Source: an uncultured Christensenella sp.
GTDB taxonomy: Bacteria > Bacillota > Clostridia > Christensenellales > Borkfalkiaceae
Assembly: GCA_910583855.1 (NCBI GenBank)
Contig: CAJTYL010000002.1
Coordinates: 122,977 to 186,976, forward strand
Reading direction: 5' to 3'
Length of the DNA stretch: 64,000 bases
Part shown: piece by piece, positions 23,165 through 32,279 of the stretch
How positions within the stretch are numbered: position 1 is the stretch's first letter
How the letters are laid out: every line of letters begins with the position of its first letter
Translations under genes and position numbers: made by a program
Notes under the pieces: generated by a model
The model's input: the letters and a program-made list of their open reading frames with translations, nothing else
Databases searched by the model: none
Told to the model about the DNA's origin: nothing

Positions 23165-25561
23165 ATGGATAAGGGAAAGATAATCGAAAGCTTGACGTTG
23201 CGTCAGAAGGCAGACCTTTTGACGGGTAAGAATTTCTGGGAAACCAAGGACTATGAAGAACTCGGCGTGCCGTCGATATTCCTGTCCGACGGACCTCACG
23301 GCTTGCGCCGTCAGGCGGCAAAGGCGGACCATCTCGGCTTGAACGCAAGTATCCCCGCAACGTGCTTTCCCACGGCTGCGGCAATGGCAAACAGTTGGAA
23401 CGAGGAACTCGGCGAAGAGATGGGCAAGGCTCTCGGGGAAGAGTCGGCGTCACTGAACGTAAACGTTTTATTGGGACCCGGAACGTGTATGAAACGCAAT
23501 CCCCGTTGCGGCAGAAACTTCGAGTATTTCTCCGAAGACCCGTATCTTTCCGGCAAAATGGCGGCTGCGTATATAAGGGGCATACAGTCAAACGGAACCG
23601 CCGCGTGCGTAAAACATTTTGCGGGTAACAATCAGGAAGAGCGCAGAATGGCTTCGGACAGCGTCGTTGACGAAAGAACGTTAAGGGAAATTTATTTAAC
23701 CGCCTTCGAGATTGCCGTAAAAGAGGGAAAAACAAAGGCTATTATGTCCTCGTACAACAAGGTCAACGGCTCGTACGCAGACGAAAGCGCGCATTTAATC
23801 CGCGAAATTCTCCGCGGCGAATGGGGTTTCGACGGCGTAGTGATTTCGGATTGGGCGGGCACGAACAACAAAGTTAAATCCACCGCATCGGGCAGCGATT
23901 TGGAAATGCCTTCATGTCGCTACGGCGCGGACGATATAGTTAAAGCCGTAGAGAGCGGCGAACTCGATATAAAGTACGTCAACGAAAGCGTCGAACGCAT
24001 TTTAACGCTTATAGAGAGGACGACGGAGGGGGAAAAGGGTAAGCCCTTCGACGTCGAAGAACACGACCTAATCGCAAAAAAATGCGCGGACGAAAGCGTA
24101 GTTCTTTTAAAAAACGACGGAATACTTCCCTTAAACAACGAATTAAAGGTTGCAATAATCGGCGATTTTGCAAACAAACCCAGATATCAGGGCGCAGGTT
24201 CGTCCGTAGTCAATCCTACTAAGCTAACTTCGCTTTTGGACGTGAAAGATAACTTAAATTTCATAGGCTATGAAAAGGGCTTCGACCGCTACGGCAAGGA
24301 TAAGCCGGGGCTTATTAGAAAAGCGGTAAAGCTCGCTAAGAAGGCGGACGTCGTTGTTCTGTGTCTCGGTTTGGACGAAGTAACCGAAGCCGAGGGCTTG
24401 GACAGAGAAAATATCAGGATACCCCAAAACCAGATAGAGCTTTTCAGGCAAGTACGCGTTTTCAGTAAACAAGTCGTTCTTGTACTGTCATGCGGCAGCG
24501 CGGTTGAAACGAATTGGTGCAGAAGCTCGAACGCAATAGTCTACGGCTGTCTGACTGGTCAGGCGGGCGCGTCGTCGGTTATGGACGTTATAACAGGCAG
24601 GGTCAACCCCAGCGGTAAGCTTGCCGAAACCTTCCCCGTAAAATACGAAGACTGTTCTTCGGCTTCGCGCTTCCCGGGCAAGCAGATGTCGGTGGAGTAC
24701 CGCGAGGGCTTGTTCGTGGGTTACAGATACTACGATACCGCAAAGGTAAAGGTCGCTTACCCCTTCGGCTACGGGCTTTCCTACACTAAGTACGAATATT
24801 CCGACATATCCGTAACCGATAAGGGCGTTACCTTTAAAATTACGAACGCGGGCAACTATGACGGCGCGGAGATTGCACAGCTATATATCGGCAAAAAGGA
24901 CGCGAAAGTATTCCGTCCCGCAAAGGAGCTTAAAGGCTTTAAAAAGGTATCTATAAAGAAGGGCGAAAGCGTAACTGTTACGATACCGTTCGACGATAAA
25001 ACTTTCCGTTATTTCAACGTTCGCACGAATAAATGGGAAGTTGAAGGCGGAGCATACCGAATTTACATAGGCGCAAGCATAGACGATATAAGACTCGAAG
25101 CCGGTTTGGAAGTAGAGGGCACTACCGAAGTTTTTCCCTACGATAAAGAAACTTTGCCCTCGTATTACGGCGGCAAAGTCGCACGCGTCGGCGACGAAGA
25201 ATTCAAAGCTTTGCTTGGAAGAGAAATCCCAAAATCGGGCTACGATTTCTACAAGAGAAACCGTACGGTTATCCACGAGAACAGCACTGTTGCCGATTTG
25301 AGGTATTCAAAACGCTGGGTTGGTAGAGCTTTCTCCGGCATTTTCCGTTTTGCTATTTCGTTTTTGAAAAAGATAGGTAAAAGAACCACGGCGAACACGC
25401 TCGTTATGGGCGTATGGCATCAGCCCGTAAGAGGGCTTGCCAAATTCGGCGGAATGAGCCGCAGACAGATGGAAGCGTTGCTTTTAATGTTCAACGGGCA
25501 TTTCTTCAAAGGTGCCGGCAGGTTTTTAACTAAGGAAAAGGTAAAAAAGGGGGATAAATAG
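23165..25561 (+). CDS. Glycoside hydrolase family 3 (beta-glucosidase-like), cytoplasmic
   Basis: This 798-aa GH3 enzyme has no signal peptide, so it probably acts on imported oligosaccharides. The N-terminal TIM-barrel shows LSDGPHGLR, GPGTCMKRNPRCGRNFEYFSEDP, KHFAGNNQE and the nucleophile D229 in VISDWAGT. The alpha/beta sandwich domain (~315-540: VVLLKNDGILPL, VVLCLGLDEVTEAEGLDR) and the fibronectin-III-like domain (~570-650, YPFGYGLSYTKYEY) follow in the usual order. About 100 extra C-terminal residues are basic and amphipathic. The stop is 1 nt before the next ATG, so it heads an operon with the GtrA-like, GT2 and glf genes. Confidence 0.93.
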   Translation: MDKGKIIESLTLRQKADLLTGKNFWETKDYEELGVPSIFLSDGPHGLRRQAAKADHLGLNASIPATCFPTAAAMANSWNEELGEEMGKALGEESASLNVNVLLGPGTCMKRNPRCGRNFEYFSEDPYLSGKMAAAYIRGIQSNGTAACVKHFAGNNQEERRMASDSVVDERTLREIYLTAFEIAVKEGKTKAIMSSYNKVNGSYADESAHLIREILRGEWGFDGVVISDWAGTNNKVKSTASGSDLEMPSCRYGADDIVKAVESGELDIKYVNESVERILTLIERTTEGEKGKPFDVEEHDLIAKKCADESVVLLKNDGILPLNNELKVAIIGDFANKPRYQGAGSSVVNPTKLTSLLDVKDNLNFIGYEKGFDRYGKDKPGLIRKAVKLAKKADVVVLCLGLDEVTEAEGLDRENIRIPQNQIELFRQVRVFSKQVVLVLSCGSAVETNWCRSSNAIVYGCLTGQAGASSVMDVITGRVNPSGKLAETFPVKYEDCSSASRFPGKQMSVEYREGLFVGYRYYDTAKVKVAYPFGYGLSYTKYEYSDISVTDKGVTFKITNAGNYDGAEIAQLYIGKKDAKVFRPAKELKGFKKVSIKKGESVTVTIPFDDKTFRYFNVRTNKWEVEGGAYRIYIGASIDDIRLEAGLEVEGTTEVFPYDKETLPSYYGGKVARVGDEEFKALLGREIPKSGYDFYKRNRTVIHENSTVADLRYSKRWVGRAFSGIFRFAISFLKKIGKRTTANTLVMGVWHQPVRGLAKFGGMSRRQMEALLLMFNGHFFKGAGRFLTKEKVKKGDK

Positions 25562-25562
25562 A

Positions 25563-26540
25563 ATGAGCGATGAAGTAAAAGAATTGACCGTCGAAGATAT
25601 CAAAGGGCAAATAAAGCCGCTATCCGAAAACGCGTTCGTAAGGTTTTTCCAAAAAATTTGGCGTTGGTGGCTGGGTGTATGGTACGGTTTTTGCGATAAA
25701 AAACCCAAGCTTTCCGCACTCGTCTACAAGGTGTTTTTCTTCGTGGTTTTCTCTATGAGCGTAACAATCTGGCAGTTTATTGTTATGACCTTCCTGCCTT
25801 ACGCTTTTGCAAGTCTGAATAACGGCGCGGTGGGCTGGCCCATGATTCCTTTGGAAGCCGCAGGCGGCAAGAACTTCATAATTTTCGGCGACGAGCAGGG
25901 CTGGGGCTATTTTATAGCGTTTGAAATCGCCGTATTCACCGCACAGTGCATAAACTTTCCTTTGCAAAGAAATATCACGTACCGCTCCCACGGCAACCCT
26001 TGGTTTCAGGCTATGTGGTATTTCATAGGCTGGGTGCTCGTATCTGTCGCAACCAACGCTCTTTGGGGCGTGTGCAACGCATTTCTTCTCCATTGGGGCA
26101 GCCCCGACGTCGTAAACGGACTTTTAAAGACCGTGCTTACGGGTGGCGTATCAATGGTAATCTTCTTTTTTATCTTTTTGGTTATCTTCCCCGATAACGA
26201 CAAAATGGCAAAAAGCGCAAGGAAGGAGTACGATAAGCTCGTTGCCGCAAACGCGCCCGCTGAAAAGGTCTCCAAGGCTGAAGCAAAAATGAAGCTTTGG
26301 GAAGACAAAGCGTTAAAATCCAACGCGGAAAAAGAATACGTAAAGGCAAAGTCGCAAGTAAATTCGAAGGCTATGAGTTACTTCGCTACGGTAAAGGCGT
26401 CCGAAGACCCCAAGCTTACCGAAGAGCAAAAAGCGGAATACGCTTTGAAGATTGAAAAGAAATTCGAAGAAGCGGTTGAAGCAATAAAAATAAAAGAAGA
26501 AAAGGAAGAAGCCTTCAACGCGGTAAAAGCAACCGCTTAA
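25563..26540 (+). CDS. Polytopic membrane protein, GtrA-like
   Basis: The 325 aa contain four predicted membrane segments (about residues 50-75, 115-135, 150-175 and 190-215) and a lysine/glutamate-rich cytoplasmic tail (~220-325) likely to be coiled coil. The sequence CINFPLQRNITYRSHGNPWF near the second segment resembles the N-F-x-x-Q-R-x-x-V/T-F signature of GtrA proteins, which help flip or present lipid-linked sugars. The tail is longer than in typical GtrA (~130 aa). It starts 1 nt after the GH3 stop with aaggggg as ribosome site. The neighbouring GT2 and UDP-galactopyranose mutase fit a surface-glycan role. The family call is moderate. Confidence 0.6.
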   Translation: MSDEVKELTVEDIKGQIKPLSENAFVRFFQKIWRWWLGVWYGFCDKKPKLSALVYKVFFFVVFSMSVTIWQFIVMTFLPYAFASLNNGAVGWPMIPLEAAGGKNFIIFGDEQGWGYFIAFEIAVFTAQCINFPLQRNITYRSHGNPWFQAMWYFIGWVLVSVATNALWGVCNAFLLHWGSPDVVNGLLKTVLTGGVSMVIFFFIFLVIFPDNDKMAKSARKEYDKLVAANAPAEKVSKAEAKMKLWEDKALKSNAEKEYVKAKSQVNSKAMSYFATVKASEDPKLTEEQKAEYALKIEKKFEEAVEAIKIKEEKEEAFNAVKATA

Positions 26541-26557
26541 CCAAATACGGCGGGAAT

Positions 26558-27583
26558 ATGAAATTAATAAGTTTTACGGTTCCCTGTTACAATTCGCAGG
26601 TATATATGAAAAAGTGTATCGACAGCCTGCTTGCAGGCGGTAGAGACGTTGAAATAATAATCGTCAACGACGGCTCGAAGGACGGTACGCTCAAGTTAGC
26701 AAACGAATACAAGGAAAATTACCCCGATACCGTGAAGGTCATCGACAAGGAAAACGGCGGACACGGTTCTGGCGTAAACGCAGGCTTAAAGGCGGCTGAG
26801 GGCTTGTATTTCAAGGTCGTAGACAGCGACGATTGGCTCGATACTGACGCATTAAATGAATTGCTCGGCGTAATAAAACTCCACCTTTCCGAAGGTCGGC
26901 TGCCCGATTTATACGTTACTAATTTTATTTACGACCGCGTATACGACGGTACGAAACACGTATCAAGCTATGAAAAGAAAATGCCGCAGGGTAAAATCTT
27001 CGGTTGGGACGGCGTGAAGAAATTCAGGTTTTCCCATATGATGCTTATGCATGCGCTCTTATATAAGCGCGAAAATCTTCTCAAAAGCGACACGCGTCTT
27101 CCCGAACACACCTTCTACGTCGATAATATCTTCGCGTATAAGCCCTTGCCGTTTATGCAGACGGTGTATTATCTCAACGTCGATTTATACCATTACTTTA
27201 TCGGCAGGGCGGACCAGTCGGTAAACAGAAAAAACATAATCGCAAGGTACGAGCAGCAGCTTCTCGTTATGCGAGAAATGACGGACGCCTATTCTTGGGA
27301 CGAAATAAACAAGATGCCCAAGGGTCTGAAAAATTATATGTGGCATTCGCTTGAAGTTATAATGATGACCACTCTGTTTTTCACCTGCGCCGAATATTCC
27401 AAGGAAAGAAAGGAAAATTTAAAAGCGCTTTGGCGGCATATAAAGGAACGGGATAAAAAGCTCTATAAAAAGCTCCGTCACGGTTCCTACGCCACGGCGG
27501 TAAACTATCTTAGCTGGCGGCTTCGCGGCTTCGTTATGTCAAAAGGCTACGATATCCTTTGCCGCAAAGTCAAATTAGGTTAA
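26558..27583 (+). CDS. Glycosyltransferase family 2
   Basis: This 341-aa GT-A-fold transferase starts directly with the nucleotide-sugar domain: FTVPCYNSQVYMKKCIDSLL, EIIIVNDGSKDGT (~35-47), ENGGHGSGVNAGLKAAEG and the metal-binding DSDDW (~89-93). The C-terminal half is helical and lacks obvious transmembrane spans, so it is probably peripheral. It starts 17 nt after the GtrA-like gene and ends 9 nt before glf. This linkage suggests use of UDP-galactofuranose made by Glf, or elongation of the same glycan. The acceptor cannot be told from sequence. Confidence 0.88.
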   Translation: MKLISFTVPCYNSQVYMKKCIDSLLAGGRDVEIIIVNDGSKDGTLKLANEYKENYPDTVKVIDKENGGHGSGVNAGLKAAEGLYFKVVDSDDWLDTDALNELLGVIKLHLSEGRLPDLYVTNFIYDRVYDGTKHVSSYEKKMPQGKIFGWDGVKKFRFSHMMLMHALLYKRENLLKSDTRLPEHTFYVDNIFAYKPLPFMQTVYYLNVDLYHYFIGRADQSVNRKNIIARYEQQLLVMREMTDAYSWDEINKMPKGLKNYMWHSLEVIMMTTLFFTCAEYSKERKENLKALWRHIKERDKKLYKKLRHGSYATAVNYLSWRLRGFVMSKGYDILCRKVKLG

Positions 27584-27592
27584 TTTCAACGC

Positions 27593-28690
27593 ATGAAATA
27601 CGATTATCTTATAGTCGGCGCAGGGCTTTTCGGCGCCGTATTCGCTTGCGAAGCGACGGCGCGCGGCAAAAAGTGTCTCGTTATCGATAAACGCGGGCAT
27701 ATAGGCGGCAACGTTTATACCGAGGAGATAGAGGGGATTAACGTCCACTGCTACGGCGCACATATTTTCCACACCGCCAATAAGCGCGTTTGGGATTATA
27801 TCTCCCGCTTCGCAAAGTTCAACAATTTTATAAATTCCCCCGTCGCCGTATACCGCGGCGAGGTTTACAATCTGCCCTTCAATATGAACACGTTCTCAAA
27901 GATGTGGGGCGTTGTAACTCCTGCGGAAGCAAGGGCGAAAATAGAAGAACAGATAAAAAAAGCCGGTATAGTAAACCCCGCCAACCTCGAGCAGCAGGCG
28001 ATAAGTATGGTAGGTGAAGAGGTATATTTGAAGCTTGTAAAAGAATATACCGAAAAGCAGTGGGGCAGGGACTGCAAGGACTTGCCCGCGTTCATAATAA
28101 AACGGTTGCCGGTAAGGTTCACCTACGACAACAACTATTTCAGCGACCCCTATCAGGGTATTCCCGCGGGCGGCTATACTAAGATTATCGAAAAGCTGCT
28201 CTACGGCTGCGATATAAAGTTAAACTGCGATTTTTTGGAAAACAGAGCGGAGCTTGAAAAGCTTGCGGTAAAAACCGTCTATACGGGCGCAATCGACGCG
28301 CTTTTCGGTTACGGGTCGGGCAAGCTGGAATACAGAACGCTCAGATTTGAAACCGAGGTTCTGGACGTCGACAATTTTCAGGGTAACGCCGTTGTAAACT
28401 ACACCTCGCACGAAGCGCCGTATACGCGGATAATAGAGCATAAGCATTTCGAGTTCGGCGGGCAGCCCAAAACCGTTATCACGCGCGAGTATTCCAAACC
28501 GTGGGAGGAAGGCGACGAGCCGTATTATCCCGTCAACGATGAAAAAAATAACGCCCTTGCCTCAAAGTACCGCGAGATGGCGGAACGCGCGGGTTATATC
28601 CTCGGCGGCAGGCTTGCGGATTACAGATATTACGATATGGATAAGGTTATCGAAAACGCCTTGTTGCTTGCGGAACGGATAATAAAATAA
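27593..28690 (+). CDS. glf: UDP-galactopyranose mutase
   Basis: FAD enzyme that interconverts UDP-galactopyranose and UDP-galactofuranose. The 365 aa match the bacterial family in length. The N-terminal dinucleotide-binding motif IVGAGLFGAVFA (~6-17) is followed by IDKRGHIGGNVYTE, the CYGAHIFHT signature (~52-60), KQWGRDCKDLP and the C-terminal R-x-x-D-Y-R-Y-Y-D-M segment that closes the FAD site. It is the last gene of the operon. Galactofuranose is a typical component of surface polysaccharides, so the operon probably builds a cell-surface glycan even though its first gene is a hydrolase. Confidence 0.95.
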   Translation: MKYDYLIVGAGLFGAVFACEATARGKKCLVIDKRGHIGGNVYTEEIEGINVHCYGAHIFHTANKRVWDYISRFAKFNNFINSPVAVYRGEVYNLPFNMNTFSKMWGVVTPAEARAKIEEQIKKAGIVNPANLEQQAISMVGEEVYLKLVKEYTEKQWGRDCKDLPAFIIKRLPVRFTYDNNYFSDPYQGIPAGGYTKIIEKLLYGCDIKLNCDFLENRAELEKLAVKTVYTGAIDALFGYGSGKLEYRTLRFETEVLDVDNFQGNAVVNYTSHEAPYTRIIEHKHFEFGGQPKTVITREYSKPWEEGDEPYYPVNDEKNNALASKYREMAERAGYILGGRLADYRYYDMDKVIENALLLAERIIK

Positions 28691-28712
28691 ATTAAGGACG
28701 GAGGAATAAACC

Positions 28713-30707
28713 GTGAAATTCAGAAAAACGTTATCGGTGGCTTTCGCCGCGCTTATGCTTACGGGTATAACCGCCTGCACGGGCGACAACGATACGGACG
28801 ACGACAAGGGCGACGATACGCCCGCGATCCTCACCGTCCGTTGGGATAAGTACGATGGCGCAACGGGCTACTCCGTCGAAAAGGCTTCTTCCCGTCACGG
28901 CAACTACGAATATATCGATTTCGTAAGCGCGGACGCCGCAACCGAGTACGTAACGGACGACGTAAATTCCTATTACAGGATAACCGCGCTCACTTCTACG
29001 GGCAGCGTGGAAATAGGCAAGTACAGTCTGGAAACCGAGCTTTTCGGCGAAAACACATATATTTATTCACCCTCGGACGACCCTGCAAAGATTCAGGAAG
29101 AGTTGGACGCGTTTTACGCCAAGACCGATGGTACTAAGGAAGGAGAGCAGGGGCGCGCACGCGGGGAGTTCACCGAAGAACGCCTCGCCGCTTTCTTTAA
29201 ACCGGGTAATTACAACCTCAATATAAATATGGGCTACTACACTGCGCTTTCGGGGCTTGGGGTTTCGCCTGACGACGTAACCATTGCCAACGTCAGCGCA
29301 GATGCGCATATATCGCTTTGCAACTTCTGGCGCACTGCGGAAAATTTGACGGTTAACGGCAATATGCGTTGGGCTGTTTCGCAGGCAACCAGCCTTCGCC
29401 GTATGCACATAAAGGGCAACCTTAATCTTTCAAGCGAAATAGGCGACAGAACGACTTCGGGCGGATTTATCGCCGATACAAAGGTGGACGGCAAGGTCAA
29501 TTCGGGCTCGCAACAGCAATGGCTTTCAAGGCATTCGTCGTTCGGCGGCTGGCAGGGTTGCGTGTGGAATACCGCATTCGTCGGCGTCGAGGGCACTCTT
29601 CCCCAAAACTCGTGGGCGGGCGTCGGCAACAATTACACCAATATAGAAAACGGCGGGGTCATCCGCGAAAAGCCCTATCTCACTTACGACGAGGCGGAGG
29701 GCTACCGCGTATTCGTTCCCGATACTGTAAACGCGACGCGCGGCACGGGCTGGAACGGCGCGGGCAAGTATTTACCGCTTAGCGGGTTCTACGTCGCCCG
29801 CAGCGACAGGGATAACGCCGCAACTATCAATGCCGCGCTAAAAGCGGGCAAAAACCTTATTCTCACGGCGGGCGTATACGAGCTTGAAGCCCCCTTGAAA
29901 ATAGAGAATAAAAACACCGTCGTTCTCGGCTTGGGGCTTGCCACGCTCCGCCCTGCGGACGGCAATGCGGATAGTCTTATGAAGATTGCGGATACTGATA
30001 ATATCTGTATCGGCGGTATACTCTTCGACGCGGGCAAACATACGGAAACCCTTCTGGAAGTAGGGGAGGTCGGCGCGAATAATTCCCGCTCCACAAACCC
30101 CGCAACTCTTTCGGATTTATTTTTCCGCGTAGGCGGCGCAAAGGACGCGGCTACTTCGGTTGACGTCTGCGTTGTAATCAACGGCAATAACGTCGTGGGC
30201 GACAACTTCTGGATTTGGCGCGCCGACCATTGGGACGGCGTAGGCTGGAATAAGAACGTCTGCGATACGGGAATTATCGTAAACGGCGATAACGCAGCCT
30301 TCTACGGGCTTTTCGTCGAGCACTTTCAAAAATACCAGACGGTGTGGAACGGCGAAGGCGGAACGACGTACTTCTATCAGTCTGAGCTTCCCTACGACGT
30401 TCCTAACCAAGCGAGTTGGTCTCCCGACGGCAATGTAAACGGCTACGCAAGCTATTACGTTGCGGATACCGTAACCGCCCACAAGGCGTATGCGCTCGGC
30501 GTTTACTCGTACCTGCGCGACGCGGCGGTCATGCTCGACAGTGCAATCCTCTGCCCTCAAACGGCGGGCGTGGAATTCAATCATATGGTTACCGTCTGGC
30601 TCAGCGGCAAATCCGCGAGTTCCGTAAACTCGGTTATAAACGGCGTAGGCGCTGCGGCAACGAACGAAAATACGGTCTCCGTTTTGAATAAGTATTCAAA
30701 TAACTAA
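28713..30707 (+). CDS. Secreted beta-helix lipoprotein, GH55-like / 'adenylyl cyclase'-annotated family
   Basis: The start is GTG with ggagg 8 nt upstream. Lipobox LTGITAC (~16-22), then an Asp-rich linker and a short fibronectin-like segment (~38-108). The main body (~130-650) is a Gly/Asn-rich parallel beta-helix with FKPGNYNLNINMGYYTALSG, NFWRTAENLTVNGNMRWAVS, SGSQQQWLSRHSSFGGWQG, GENFWIWRADHWDG-like and WNGEGGTTYFYQSELPYD motifs. I recognise this pattern from actinobacterial proteins misleadingly annotated as adenylyl cyclase, which resemble beta-1,3-glucan-active helix enzymes. No cyclase domain is visible. The neighbouring GH16 fits a beta-glucan role. It starts 23 nt after glf. Confidence 0.6.
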   Translation: MKFRKTLSVAFAALMLTGITACTGDNDTDDDKGDDTPAILTVRWDKYDGATGYSVEKASSRHGNYEYIDFVSADAATEYVTDDVNSYYRITALTSTGSVEIGKYSLETELFGENTYIYSPSDDPAKIQEELDAFYAKTDGTKEGEQGRARGEFTEERLAAFFKPGNYNLNINMGYYTALSGLGVSPDDVTIANVSADAHISLCNFWRTAENLTVNGNMRWAVSQATSLRRMHIKGNLNLSSEIGDRTTSGGFIADTKVDGKVNSGSQQQWLSRHSSFGGWQGCVWNTAFVGVEGTLPQNSWAGVGNNYTNIENGGVIREKPYLTYDEAEGYRVFVPDTVNATRGTGWNGAGKYLPLSGFYVARSDRDNAATINAALKAGKNLILTAGVYELEAPLKIENKNTVVLGLGLATLRPADGNADSLMKIADTDNICIGGILFDAGKHTETLLEVGEVGANNSRSTNPATLSDLFFRVGGAKDAATSVDVCVVINGNNVVGDNFWIWRADHWDGVGWNKNVCDTGIIVNGDNAAFYGLFVEHFQKYQTVWNGEGGTTYFYQSELPYDVPNQASWSPDGNVNGYASYYVADTVTAHKAYALGVYSYLRDAAVMLDSAILCPQTAGVEFNHMVTVWLSGKSASSVNSVINGVGAAATNENTVSVLNKYSNN

Positions 30708-30760
30708 TGATAAAAAATCACAATTTTTATTTAATTATTACAAATACCGCATTAAATCTC

Positions 30761-30789
30761 TTGAAATTTAAAAAGGACTGTGTTATATT
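30761..30789 (+). promoter_or_regulatory. Promoter of the GH16 gene, apparently leaderless
   Basis: TTGAAA 30761-30766, 17-nt spacer, TATATT 30784-30789. The ATG at 30797 falls on the expected transcription start and no Shine-Dalgarno sequence precedes it, the same arrangement as at 3513-3547. Confidence 0.65.
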
Positions 30790-30796
30790 ATATAAG

Positions 30797-32209
30797 ATGA
30801 AAGCAAATTATATCAGAAAAATAATCGTTGGAATTTTAACTACTTTAATTCTTACTTTCTCATTGAGTGGCTGTGAAATTTTCGGCATAGGCGGTGGCGG
30901 TAGCTCCGCAGAGCCTGCCGTATATATTTCCCAATCCGATATTTCGCTTGCGGTTGGCGATATCGTTCAACTTTCCGCAACCTCTACGGACGGTAGCGAG
31001 GTTACTTGGGAATCGAGCAACTCCGCCGTTGCAACCGTCGTTGACGGCTTGGTTACGGGCGTAGGTAAGGGCGACGTGATAATTATGGCTTCAACCGCTT
31101 CGGTTATGGCTGTATGTAATATTAAAGTAAATGACGCGCCTAACGGTAGTACTGCCGACCCTGAAACGTTAGTGTTGTCACTTGCAAGACTGAACTTAGA
31201 GGTAGGCAACTCCGTAACGCTTATCGCAACCTCCTCAATCGAAGGCGCACAGATTATCTGGGATTCCACCAACAAAACGGTTGCAACCGTTTCGGAAGGT
31301 AAGGTTACCGCTAAAACGGCGGGCAAAACCACAATTACAGTAACTACGGGTACCGCGATTGCAAGCTGCGAAATAATAGTTACGGAAGGTCTTCCCGAAA
31401 ATTCGTACAAAGACGGATACGAACTTATCTGGTATGACGAGTTCAAGGGAACTTCCCTCGACACTACTAAGTGGAGTTACCAGACCGGTACGCGCGATAT
31501 ATATCATTCGTTCGATACCCAAAACTGGGATTGGGGCAATCAGGAGCTTCAATATTATACCGAGGATTCCGTCAAAGTATCAGGCGGCAACCTCGTAATA
31601 ACTGCTACCAAACAAAGCACGGATACTAAAGAGTATAAGTCGGGCAGAATTTTAACGCGCGACAAGGCAAAATGGACTTTCGGCTATTTTGAAGCAAGAA
31701 TGAAAACGCCTACCGGCAACGGTATGTGGCCCGCGTTCTGGATGCTTCCCCAACCCAGCAATTACTCAAATATAACCAATAAATACGGCGGTTGGCCGTA
31801 TAACGGCGAAATCGACATAATGGAGGCGAAGGGTAGCCGTTACAACAAGGTTGATACGACCCTTCACTTCGGACCTTACGCGGATGGCGTGTGGGACAGT
31901 CAATTCGTTTCCAGGGAAACTACGCTTTCTTCTAATACAGACCAATGGCATACCTATGCAGTGGATTGGACGGCTGATAAAATCGTTTGGTACGTTGACG
32001 GCGCGGCCGTGCAAACCGTTACGAACGAAACGTGGTATTCACGTTCGCCGGCTGCGGCAGGCAATGCGTCGGCGCCCTTCGACCAGCCCTTCTATATTCT
32101 TTTAAATCTTGCCGTCGGCGGCAAATACGACAATGGCGTCGGACCCGACGCGTCGTTCACGTCAAAATCTATGTACGTCGACTACGTAAGGGTTTACAGG
32201 CACGTGTAA
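30797..32209 (+). CDS. GH16 laminarinase-like lipoprotein with two Big_2 domains
   Basis: The start chosen is MKANYIRK (the frame extends 30 codons upstream through the promoter, without signal-peptide character). 470 aa: lipobox LSLSGC (~20-25), two Ig-like Big_2 domains (~40-115 and ~125-200, each with WESSNSAVATV or WDSTNKTVATV cores), then a GH16 domain from ELIWYDEFKG (~213). The catalytic E-x-D-x-x-E motif GEIDIMEAKG is at ~337-346, and WTFGYFEARMKTPTGNGMWP and WHTYAVDW are also typical. The inferred activity is endo-beta-1,3- or 1,3-1,4-glucanase at the cell surface. Together with the neighbouring GH3 enzymes this forms a beta-glucan degradation set. Confidence 0.9.
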   Translation: MKANYIRKIIVGILTTLILTFSLSGCEIFGIGGGGSSAEPAVYISQSDISLAVGDIVQLSATSTDGSEVTWESSNSAVATVVDGLVTGVGKGDVIIMASTASVMAVCNIKVNDAPNGSTADPETLVLSLARLNLEVGNSVTLIATSSIEGAQIIWDSTNKTVATVSEGKVTAKTAGKTTITVTTGTAIASCEIIVTEGLPENSYKDGYELIWYDEFKGTSLDTTKWSYQTGTRDIYHSFDTQNWDWGNQELQYYTEDSVKVSGGNLVITATKQSTDTKEYKSGRILTRDKAKWTFGYFEARMKTPTGNGMWPAFWMLPQPSNYSNITNKYGGWPYNGEIDIMEAKGSRYNKVDTTLHFGPYADGVWDSQFVSRETTLSSNTDQWHTYAVDWTADKIVWYVDGAAVQTVTNETWYSRSPAAAGNASAPFDQPFYILLNLAVGGKYDNGVGPDASFTSKSMYVDYVRVYRHV

Positions 32210-32279
32210 AACGCGCGTAAAATTATTCAAGGTGATTACTACTTAAAGTAGATTCATATAAAACAAGGAGGAATTTGAA

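Noticed and set aside
28713..30707. Adenylyl cyclase function for the beta-helix lipoprotein
   Set aside because: The name is attached to look-alike proteins, but no cyclase catalytic domain is visible; the sequence is secreted beta-helix throughout.
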